Below, piece by piece: positions 1-5,036 of a stretch of DNA of 8,419 bases (within the stretch, counting starts at the first letter, position 1; each line of letters opens with the position of its first letter). Source of the stretch: an uncultured Brevinema sp. (lineage in GTDB: Bacteria > Spirochaetota > Brevinematia > Brevinematales > Brevinemataceae); the NCBI GenBank assembly GCA_947040475.1, contig CAMRBT010000065.1, forward strand, positions 1 to 8,419, read 5' to 3'. The notes beneath the pieces were generated by a model. The model did no database searches. It was not told where the DNA came from and was given only the letters and a program-made list of their open reading frames with translations. The position numbers and the translations under genes were made by a program.

Positions 1-17
1 ATTTCCTTCTATTGATT

Positions 18-62
18 AATAAATAATATACAAATTAATAAAAATATTGTATAATATTTATT
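18..62. repeat. Inverted repeat, 16-bp arms, over the ymdB promoter
   Basis: The left arm at 18-33 (AATAAATAATATACAA) and the right arm at 47-62 (TTGTATAATATTTATT) are complementary at 15 of 16 positions around a 13-base spacer. The left arm contains the candidate -35 and the right arm the candidate -10 of the first gene. That placement suits an operator for a dimeric repressor, or an AT-rich cruciform or hairpin. A separate perfect 8-bp palindrome, TTGTACAA, follows at 61-68 and repeats the TTGTA core. The symmetry is visible directly. A regulatory role is inference, and the low GC content raises the chance of accidental symmetry. Confidence 0.55.
27..55 (+). promoter_or_regulatory. Probable sigma-70-type promoter for the ymdB operon
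   Basis: A perfect -10 hexamer TATAAT is at 50-55. Exactly 17 bases upstream is TATACA (27-32), matching four of six positions of the TTGACA -35 consensus. Transcription would begin near 62, giving a leader of about 55 bases before the ATG at 117. The leader has no obvious long ORF or terminator. It holds a weak GCTT/AAGC repeat (77-90) and the AAGGA ribosome site (106-110). The AT-rich background makes chance matches easier, so confidence is moderate. Confidence 0.5.
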
Positions 63-116
63 GTACAACAAGACTTGCTTTAATTCAAGCCTATTTTCAA
101 ATTATAAGGATTTTAT

Positions 117-1004
117 ATGCACCTACCTACAAAAAACCCACTGCATCTAAGGATAGCCGTTTTCGGTGATATCACAGGAGTAGCAGGAAGAGAAACGGCT
201 AAAGAGGCTTTTATTATCGCCAAAGAAAATTGGCAGGCAGATCTCATTATTGCTAATGGGGAAAATGCCTCCCACGGTTTTGGAATCACCCCAAAACATA
301 TTAAAGAAATTCATTCTTATGGATTAGATCTAATGACCTTGGGAAATCACACTTGGGACAAACATGTTTTAAGACACAAAATTAGTGAATTTCCTTTTGT
401 TGCTAGACCTATTAATATGCCTAGAGAAACTCCAGGATCTGGAGTCGCTACCATAGAAACCAAATTCGGTACTTTTGCCGTAATTAATGCTTTAGGGCGT
501 TTGTTTATGAGTCCTGCCGAGTGTCCTTACCATCTTGTTTATGACAAAGTCAAAGAACTCAAACAACAACACAATATCAAAATGATAGCCTTAGATCTTC
601 ACGCAGAAGCAACCGCTGAAAAGCTCATCATGGGACGATTTTTAGACGGAAAAGTCAGTATAGTATGGGGTACACACACCCATGTGCAAACAGCCGATGA
701 AATGATACTTCCCAAAGGTACGGGGTATCTCACTGATTTAGGAATGACAGGAGCGGAACATTCTATCATAGGTTTTGAAATTAGTTCAGCCTTAAAAAAG
801 ACAATCTATGGAGAGCCTTTCCGTAATCAAGTAGAAAATAAAGGCACTCGTATTACCACAGGATTAATAGCCGATATCGATCCTGAAACTGGACACACCG
901 TATTTATTACTCGTTTTAGAGAATGCTTTGATGCCCTTGAAAATCTCGTAGAAGATCCCAACAAAGCAGTCAACTACACTAGTGAGGAACAAGATGAAAA
1001 ATAA
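117..1004 (+). CDS. ymdB: YmdB-family metallophosphoesterase (probable cyclic nucleotide phosphodiesterase)
   Basis: A 295-aa cytosolic protein of the TIGR00282/YmdB family, whose studied members are dimetal phosphodiesterases acting on cyclic nucleotides such as 2',3'-cAMP. The metal-site motifs appear in order: FGD with D18, NGEN with E49 and N50, GNH with N77 and H78, H162 in DLHAEAT, and H187/H189 in GTHTH. Their spacing follows the family pattern, so the enzyme looks intact. There are about ten residues before the usual family start, but no later ATG fits. The ATG at 117 has AAGGA six bases upstream and is accepted. It is the first gene of a five-gene operon; its stop codon lies inside the next gene. 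In many bacteria ymdB sits beside rny (RNase Y), which would have to lie outside this window. The family assignment is firm; the natural substrate here is not known. Confidence 0.93.
   Translation: MHLPTKNPLHLRIAVFGDITGVAGRETAKEAFIIAKENWQADLIIANGENASHGFGITPKHIKEIHSYGLDLMTLGNHTWDKHVLRHKISEFPFVARPINMPRETPGSGVATIETKFGTFAVINALGRLFMSPAECPYHLVYDKVKELKQQHNIKMIALDLHAEATAEKLIMGRFLDGKVSIVWGTHTHVQTADEMILPKGTGYLTDLGMTGAEHSIIGFEISSALKKTIYGEPFRNQVENKGTRITTGLIADIDPETGHTVFITRFRECFDALENLVEDPNKAVNYTSEEQDEK
982..987 (+). promoter_or_regulatory. Ribosome binding site that fixes the start of the second gene
   Basis: GTGAGG at 982-987 lies inside the end of ymdB, six bases before ATG 994. The GTG at 982 opens the same frame and could be read as a start. 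It is better explained as part of this Shine-Dalgarno sequence, because nothing purine-rich at a suitable distance precedes it. This makes ATG 994 the likely start and shortens the protein from 120 to 116 residues. Confidence 0.7.
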
Positions 1005-1344
1005 AACTCATCAAAATGAGACATCAGCACATAGAATTGATATGCTTTTAAAACTCTCAGAAAATTTTGAGGCTCACTCTTCTTTGTTACCAGAAATATT
1101 AGCTAAAACTATTAGAGATATTCATCGTTTTAATAATGATAATCTTGCTTATCATAGTAGTGTTGAGATTATGGATCTTCTTAATATTGATTGTACAGAG
1201 GAAGAAAAAGAATTGCTCACCAGAATAGAAAATGCTCTCAGAAAAATGAACGACTATACAGAAATTTCTCAATCTTACTCTAAAGAACTTTTACTTTCTA
1301 TTACTTTAAAGTTACAAAACTACATCACAAAAAGTCAAGGATAA
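994..1344 (+). CDS. Hypothetical protein, 116 aa, mostly helical
   Basis: I do not recognise the family. The 116-residue product has no signal peptide or membrane segment. It is rich in charged and leucine residues and reads as four or five amphipathic helices, including a run around residues 15-45 and an acidic stretch near residues 68-75 (CTEEEKELL). There are no cysteine pairs, zinc motifs or nucleotide-binding motifs, so it is probably a small soluble helical-bundle protein. It overlaps ymdB by 11 bases and ends 4 bases before the DUF554 gene, so it is very probably co-translated with both. The reading frame is supported by its position, ribosome site and lack of competing frames. Function cannot be assigned from sequence alone. 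Confidence 0.75.
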   Translation: MKNKTHQNETSAHRIDMLLKLSENFEAHSSLLPEILAKTIRDIHRFNNDNLAYHSSVEIMDLLNIDCTEEEKELLTRIENALRKMNDYTEISQSYSKELLLSITLKLQNYITKSQG

Positions 1345-1348
1345 AACT

Positions 1349-2035
1349 ATGCAAGGAACTATCGTAAATGTATGCTCTATTCTTATAGGCAGTCTTATAG
1401 GTGGGCTTCTCGGTAAAAAATTAAACCAACATTATGGACAAGTCGCCATACAATGTATGGGTATCGTGGCATTATCTTTAGGGATGACATGGGTCACTCA
1501 AAACATCCCTAATAGCACAAAACCTTTATTATTTATTATAAGTTTGGTGGTGGGTACTTTGTTAGGAGAAGTCTTACAAATTGACCAGAGAGTAGAAAAA
1601 CTTCAAGTAAAATTCCAAAAAGAAGATGGTGCTCCCAACCTCATTCAAGGACTAACTACAGCTGTATTACTATTTTGTATAGGGACTTTTTCAATTTTAG
1701 GGCCTATTAATGCTGCACTAAACCAAGATTACACTCTTTTGTATACCAATGCATTATTAGATGGAATTACTTGTATTATTTTTGGCGCTAGTTATGGTTT
1801 TGGGATAGCATTGTCTGCTGTATTTTTATTTGTTTGGCAAGGAAGTATTTATTTTTTAGCACAATATATAGAACCTTATATGACAACGGCTACTTTTACA
1901 GAATTAAATATCATAGGCGGGATTCTTATTGTGATCACAGGAATGAATATTTTGGGAATCACTAAAATCCGTACTCTAAATTCCCTCCCATCTATTTTTA
2001 TTAGTTTATTATATATGATTTTATTTGGTGCTTAA
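1349..2035 (+). CDS. DUF554 family integral membrane protein
   Basis: A 228-aa polytopic protein of the DUF554 (YdfK/YqgA-like) family, which has no settled biochemical role; some members are proposed transporters. The family's hallmark opening is present (GTIVN, then GSLIGGLLGKKL at residues 14-25), as is the mid-protein signature FCIGTFSILGPI (109-120) followed by LLDGITCIIFGASYGFG (136-152). I count about seven to eight hydrophobic segments, near 3-22, 33-50, 60-76, 101-120, 135-153, 155-172, 186-204 and 212-227. One soluble loop lies at about 77-98. The length matches the family (about 220-240). CAAGGA lies seven bases before ATG 1349. It sits 4 bases after the preceding small gene and 35 bases before the ankyrin gene. 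Assignment to the family is secure; the transported substrate, if any, is unknown. Confidence 0.9.
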   Translation: MQGTIVNVCSILIGSLIGGLLGKKLNQHYGQVAIQCMGIVALSLGMTWVTQNIPNSTKPLLFIISLVVGTLLGEVLQIDQRVEKLQVKFQKEDGAPNLIQGLTTAVLLFCIGTFSILGPINAALNQDYTLLYTNALLDGITCIIFGASYGFGIALSAVFLFVWQGSIYFLAQYIEPYMTTATFTELNIIGGILIVITGMNILGITKIRTLNSLPSIFISLLYMILFGA

Positions 2036-2070
2036 GATACGCTCATCAATCAAAAAGAGAGGACTCCCCT

Positions 2071-2382
2071 ATGCTTAGTTGCGAAGAAAGAAATTTATTA
2101 AACGCTTGTATCAAAAATGATTTTGAATTAGTACAGGCATTAATTCAAGAAGGTGCAGACCCCAATCAAGCTTTTGACATGGGGGCAACTGCCCTAATGA
2201 TAGCTACTCAAGAAGGCAATAAAGACATCGTAGAATTTTTATTAGCTCAAGGGGCTGATCCCAATCAAAAAACAGAAACTAATGTTTCTCCTTTGATGAT
2301 AGCTGCAGCTAAAGGTAATACAGAAATCGCTAAAATACTTGTATCTAGTGGTGCTAAAACATCTTATGACCACGACTATTAG
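2071..2382 (+). CDS. Small ankyrin-repeat protein, three repeats
   Basis: A 103-residue protein made almost entirely of ankyrin repeats, a protein-binding fold. Repeats span roughly residues 5-36, 38-69 and 71-100. Each shows the helix-turn-helix pattern ending in an L-x-x-x-G-A-D/K turn (GADPNQ at 28-33 and 61-66, GAKTS at 94-98). The central helices read ATALMIATQEGN and VSPLMIAAAKGN. There is no signal peptide or membrane segment, so it is probably cytoplasmic. A good ribosome site (AGAGAGGA, 2056-2063) lies seven bases before ATG 2071. The gene end overlaps the GNAT gene by 17 bases. The partner is unknown. Small ankyrin proteins occur in free-living and host-associated bacteria, and nothing here shows it is exported. 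Confidence 0.9.
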   Translation: MLSCEERNLLNACIKNDFELVQALIQEGADPNQAFDMGATALMIATQEGNKDIVEFLLAQGADPNQKTETNVSPLMIAAAKGNTEIAKILVSSGAKTSYDHDY

Positions 2383-2860
2383 AGCCAGTTCTTCACAAGA
2401 TTTAACAACTATTTACAAACTTATCGAAGAATCTTTTAAAGACGATGAGCACTCAGATCATCAAGAACAATTCTTAGTCCAGCGTCTTTTTCAAAGTCCT
2501 GATTTTATCCCTCAATTATCTTTAGTACATACGATAGATAATACTATTTTAGGATATATTTTATTTTCCAAAATTATTGTTGGTGCAGAAAACGCATTAG
2601 TGTTAGCGCCTCTTGTTGTAGATCCTAAACACCAAGATCAAGGGATAGGCTCTCAATTAATCAAGGCTGGACACAAAGTTGCTCTAGCAATGGGATTTTC
2701 ACAAATTGTTGTTTTTGGTGATCCTAATTTTTATGGTCGATTTGACTATAAAATAAAAAAAGGATCTACAAACTCTCTTGATTTACCTGAAAAATATATC
2801 CTTTTTTCCAATCTTAATAAAGATGACTACCATATTATTTTTCCTAAAGAATTTTCATAA
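2366..2860 (+). CDS. GNAT family N-acetyltransferase, YhbS-like
   Basis: A 164-residue GNAT-fold acetyltransferase that would move an acetyl group from acetyl-CoA to an amine on a small molecule or protein. The acetyl-CoA motif is Q90-D-Q-G93-I-G95-S, following the strand LAPLVVDP (80-87). The segment GHKVALAMGFSQIVVFGDPNFYGRFDY (102-128) matches the YhbS/COG3153 subgroup, including its typical GDPxFYxRF turn. The frame is open from a TTG at 2339, but the nine extra residues are not GNAT-like; the ATG at 2366 gives the normal beginning TTIRASSSQDL. That ATG lies inside the ankyrin gene with only a weak GTGGTG upstream, so translation may depend on ribosomes finishing the ankyrin gene. It is the last gene of the operon, followed within 5 bases by the terminator. 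The substrate is unknown. Confidence 0.88.
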   Translation: MTTTIRASSSQDLTTIYKLIEESFKDDEHSDHQEQFLVQRLFQSPDFIPQLSLVHTIDNTILGYILFSKIIVGAENALVLAPLVVDPKHQDQGIGSQLIKAGHKVALAMGFSQIVVFGDPNFYGRFDYKIKKGSTNSLDLPEKYILFSNLNKDDYHIIFPKEFS

Positions 2861-2863
2861 TAA

Positions 2864-2897
2864 AAAAAACACCCTCCAAACGTGAAGGGTGTTTTTT
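2864..2897. terminator. Bidirectional intrinsic terminator between convergent operons
   Basis: A perfect 12-bp stem pairs AAAAAACACCCT (2864-2875) with AGGGTGTTTTTT (2886-2897) around a ten-base loop. The GC-rich core is CACCC/GGGTG. The stem has an A-run at its left base and a T-run at its right base, so it presents hairpin plus U-tract on either strand. It serves the GNAT operon, whose stop is at 2860, and the batA-like gene arriving on the minus strand, whose stop is at 2924-2926. Confidence 0.93.
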
Positions 2898-2923
2898 ATT
2901 TATATATTTTTAAAAATTGTGTA

Positions 2924-3967
2924 CTAAGGTATTCTAATCACGACAGCATTTAAGATCAGCCATAATGCCCATAATACCATTGCTGCTACGAGCCAAGGTT
3001 TAAACTTTTCTTCATAGAGCACTCGTCTTTTGACTTCGATTTCACTTTTTTCTAATTTATCAATTTCACCATAAACGTCTTGAAGGGCATTTTCGCTAGA
3101 TGCTTCAAAATATTTACCACCTGTAATATTGGCAATTTCTTGTAAGGTAGCAGGATCAAAATCTCCACCTGGCTTATACGCATAAGTCCCTTGGTCTATC
3201 TGTTGCCAAGAACCTTCCGTATTACCCAAACCAATAGTATATATTTTTACCCCTAATTCTCTAGCAACATTCGCTGCAGAAATAGGCTCTATTATCCCAG
3301 CATTATTAACACCATCTGTCAAGAGAATCATCACTTTGCTTTTTGCTGTAGAATTTTTAATACGATTTAATCCTGTTAAAATACCAGAACCTATCGCTGT
3401 TGCTCCATCATCTAAATAAGTAATCTCATCCACAAGGGTTTTTAGTAATTCTTTGTCAGAGCTTAATGGGGCTTTAGTGAGGGCAAAACTCACAAAAGTA
3501 ACTAAGCCTATTCTATTGAACTCTTGTTTATCTATATAATTTTTAATAACTCTTTTTGCCACTTCTAAACGACTTTGATTCTCTATGTCTCCGCCTGTAT
3601 CTATCAAGAATCCCCTACTACGTCTAACATCAGCAGGAGGCTCATCCACAAAAGTCATACTGCCAGAAAGATCTAAGATTAAGACAATGTCCACACCGAG
3701 ATTGTTATTCGTAACAACGGCAGATCCGCCTCTAGGTCGTGCTAAAGCTATCACCATCACCGCTAACAAAGATAATAATAAAATTTCTTTAGCGATACTT
3801 ACGCCATAAGCAAAAGAATCTTTTTTGTGAGACTCTAATAAGGTCAACCAAGGAAAAGGAAAGCTAATACTTTTCCAAATACCCTTACCAATTTTGGTAT
3901 GCTTGAGTAATAAATAAACTGGAATAAATAATAATAATAATAAATATTTAGGATTTTCGAAGTTCAT
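2924..3967 (-). CDS. batA: BatA-like VWA-domain membrane protein
   Basis: A 347-aa inner-membrane protein of the BatA/BatB (aerotolerance-operon, VWA) family. Such proteins work with MoxR-type AAA+ ATPases in envelope stress or protein assembly. Residue numbers here count from the upstream ATG at 3970. Membrane segments lie near 9-23 and 60-78, ending in the typical ALARPR, and 326-345. The VWA domain (about 92-300) has a complete MIDAS metal site: D100-L-S102-G-S104, T191 in DDGATAIG, and D219 in LLTDGVNN. About 15-25 extra residues, 106-132, lie between the DxSGS motif and the RLEVAK helix. Two ATGs are adjacent. GGAG (3975-3978) is only 4 bases from ATG 3970 but 7 from ATG 3967, so I prefer 3967. 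The gene overlaps the upstream BatD-like gene by about 20 bases. No moxR, DUF58 gene or batB adjoins it. It could be called BatB; the family is firm, the letter less so. Confidence 0.9.
   Translation of the reverse strand: MNFENPKYLLLLLFIPVYLLLKHTKIGKGIWKSISFPFPWLTLLESHKKDSFAYGVSIAKEILLLSLLAVMVIALARPRGGSAVVTNNNLGVDIVLILDLSGSMTFVDEPPADVRRSRGFLIDTGGDIENQSRLEVAKRVIKNYIDKQEFNRIGLVTFVSFALTKAPLSSDKELLKTLVDEITYLDDGATAIGSGILTGLNRIKNSTAKSKVMILLTDGVNNAGIIEPISAANVARELGVKIYTIGLGNTEGSWQQIDQGTYAYKPGGDFDPATLQEIANITGGKYFEASSENALQDVYGEIDKLEKSEIEVKRRVLYEEKFKPWLVAAMVLWALWLILNAVVIRIP
3929..3943 (-). repeat. Five tandem TTA leucine codons in batA
   Basis: TAA occurs five times in a row on the plus strand, read as five TTA leucine codons in the first membrane segment of the BatA-like protein (YLLLLLF). 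Slippage here would change the hydrophobic length by whole residues without a frameshift. It is most simply explained by a leucine-rich segment in an AT-rich genome. Confidence 0.8.
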
Positions 3968-4886
3968 CATTTTTCTCCATATCTATTTTACGTTGTACTA
4001 ATTTTACCATTTTAAAACAATCTTCTGTTACTTCAGCAATACGTTCTTGAGAAAAAATTTGTTTTGCATATTTCGCTCTGTCTGTATTTCTCAAGATAAT
4101 AGTCGTAATTTCTTGTAATTCTTCTTGGATTTCCAATTTTTTCATGGTAGCTATTAATTCTCTTGTAGGTAATTCTAAGGCTAAAGGAATTAAAGTTTCA
4201 GACATAAACTCTCTAATGGTCTCTGATAAATCTACAAAAAACTCTTTATAGGTTTCTTCTGTTAATTCTAAGCTCTTGACTTTTAATGTTTTAAGTTTTG
4301 TGGATACTTGTACAAAAGGATCTATTATCACTACTGGAGCTTTTTTCTCCCTAGGAGTAATCATTTTAGGAATAAAAATAAGCCCTAAAATAAATAAGAA
4401 AAATAGAATTATTAAAATAGTCCAAAGATGATCCCAAACAAAATAAATAGGCTCTATATCTTCTAAGATTAAATTCGTATTAGAGACAATATCGTTAGAA
4501 ACTGGAATATTAAAACTTGGGGTATAAAATTGATTGGTGTTACTTTGTTGATCTAATGCCGTAATCAAAAGAGAAGGCATAGGATATGGCTGTACCCCAT
4601 AACTAGTCACCGTAAGATCAATCTGTTTAGCACTAATGTTGGTTATCTCAATATCTGTATCACCGAGAGCGTTAATATTAGAATCTATTGTGATAATAGA
4701 CATAATAGAATTGGGCATCGTATAAATAACAGAAAATGGTTTTCCTATTTGAATATTGGTTAAATCTACTTCATACTTAATATCCATATTTGTTGGTGCA
4801 GCCAATACGAGATTCGTATTACTTTGTTGAGGATACACTAGGCTTGTCGTTGTAAAAATAAGAAGAGCTAAAAAAGACGTTCTCAT
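3948..4886 (-). CDS. BatD/DUF4381-like secreted, membrane-anchored protein of the Bat module
   Basis: A 312-aa protein. A probable signal peptide (residues 1 to about 20, MRTSFLALLIFTTTSLVYPQ) leads an extracytoplasmic beta-rich region (about 30-145), one membrane segment (about 152-172) and a helical cytoplasmic C-terminal domain (about 190-305). The C-terminal domain has the pattern seen in BatD/DUF4381-type proteins: YKEFFVDLSETIREFM, then LELPTRELIATMKK, then ILRNTDRAKYAKQ. In Borrelia and other spirochaetes a similar single-TM protein precedes batA, usually between a DUF58 gene and batA. Here it leads the transcription unit from its own promoter and overlaps batA, so the two proteins probably act together in the envelope. 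The N-terminal half is divergent, with repeated QQSNTN-type segments near 20-25, 113-118 and 135-138. GGAG sits eight bases from ATG 4886. Family placement rests on context plus the C-terminal pattern. Confidence 0.72.
   Translation of the reverse strand: MRTSFLALLIFTTTSLVYPQQSNTNLVLAAPTNMDIKYEVDLTNIQIGKPFSVIYTMPNSIMSIITIDSNINALGDTDIEITNISAKQIDLTVTSYGVQPYPMPSLLITALDQQSNTNQFYTPSFNIPVSNDIVSNTNLILEDIEPIYFVWDHLWTILIILFFLFILGLIFIPKMITPREKKAPVVIIDPFVQVSTKLKTLKVKSLELTEETYKEFFVDLSETIREFMSETLIPLALELPTRELIATMKKLEIQEELQEITTIILRNTDRAKYAKQIFSQERIAEVTEDCFKMVKLVQRKIDMEKNDELRKS
3975..3978 (-). promoter_or_regulatory. Ribosome binding site deciding the batA start
   Basis: On the minus strand the sequence reads ATGGAGAAAA and then ATGATG. 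GGAG lies four bases from the first ATG (3970) and seven from the second (3967), which favours the second. The gene just upstream has a very similar site, ATGGAGAATAATGT before its ATG at 4886, with eight bases of spacing. The batA site lies inside the coding sequence of that upstream gene. Confidence 0.65.
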
Positions 4887-4926
4887 ACATTATTCTCCAT
4901 TTATATCTAAAATAATTTTATATAAT

Positions 4927-4955
4927 ATAATAACCGAAATTTAATATCTTGTCAA
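4927..4955 (-). promoter_or_regulatory. Near-consensus promoter for the BatD-like/batA pair
   Basis: Read on the minus strand, a perfect -35 TTGACA (4955-4950) is followed after exactly 17 bases by TATTAT (4932-4927), five of six matches to the -10 consensus. Transcription would start near 4920, about 34 bases before the ATG at 4886. This is among the best promoter matches in the window, and it shows that the Bat pair is its own transcription unit here rather than the tail of a longer moxR-led operon. Confidence 0.7.
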
Positions 4956-4982
4956 ACAGAAAGGCATCAAGCTATTGTTTGA
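4952..4982. repeat. 7-bp inverted repeat joining the two divergent -35 boxes
   Basis: TCAAACA (4952-4958) and TGTTTGA (4976-4982) are perfectly complementary, separated by 17 bases. Each arm overlaps the -35 box of one of the two divergent promoters. The TTGA parts are symmetric simply because both are -35 cores; the matching ACA/TGT extension is not needed for that. The repeat could bind one regulator acting on both transcription units. Its role is inference. Confidence 0.4.
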
Positions 4983-5007
4983 ATTTATCTGTAAAATCTG
5001 TTATAAT
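4979..5007 (+). promoter_or_regulatory. Extended -10 promoter for the TPR-miaB-tldD unit
   Basis: A perfect TATAAT (5002-5007) is preceded by TG at 4999-5000, giving the extended -10 form TGnTATAAT. TTGAAT (4979-4984), with the TTGA core of the -35 consensus, lies exactly 17 bases upstream. The start would be near 5014, giving a leader of about 23 bases with GAGGAAA as the ribosome site at 5028-5034. It is back to back with the minus-strand promoter: only 23 bases separate the two -35 boxes. Confidence 0.7.
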
Positions 5008-5023
5008 AATAAACATTATTATA
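5002..5023. repeat. Perfect 9-bp-arm inverted repeat over the -10 and start site
   Basis: TATAATAAT (5002-5010) and ATTATTATA (5015-5023) are perfectly complementary around the four-base spacer AAAC. The left arm contains the -10 box, and the spacer sits at the predicted transcription start, a classic position for repressor binding. As RNA, only part would be transcribed, so a DNA operator fits better than a hairpin. It is purely A/T apart from the spacer, so chance symmetry must be considered. Confidence 0.45.
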
Positions 5024-5036
5024 CAATGAGGAAAGT

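Noticed and set aside
982..993. GTG start for the second gene
   Set aside because: The GTG is better read as part of the Shine-Dalgarno sequence GTGAGG for ATG 994.
2339..2365. TTG start for the GNAT gene
   Set aside because: The added residues do not resemble the GNAT N-terminus. ATG 2366 gives the normal family beginning.
117..2860. Idea of an ankyrin/cyclic-nucleotide defence system in the left operon
   Set aside because: YmdB is a housekeeping-type phosphodiesterase. No nucleotide cyclase, effector nuclease or pore-like effector accompanies it, and DUF554 and GNAT genes are common, so the evidence is too thin.
2906..2917. ATTTTTAAAAAT palindrome after the terminator
   Set aside because: A pure A/T 12-mer in a very AT-rich intergenic stretch is expected by chance and adds nothing to the adjacent terminator.
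3585..3809. 74-codon plus-strand open frame opposite the batA-like gene
   Set aside because: It lies wholly antisense to the conserved VWA domain, has no ribosome site or recognisable protein pattern, and is a shadow frame.
3929..3943. TTA codon run as a phase-variable repeat
   Set aside because: The unit is a triplet, so slippage would not switch the gene off, and five units is short. It simply encodes leucines of a membrane segment.
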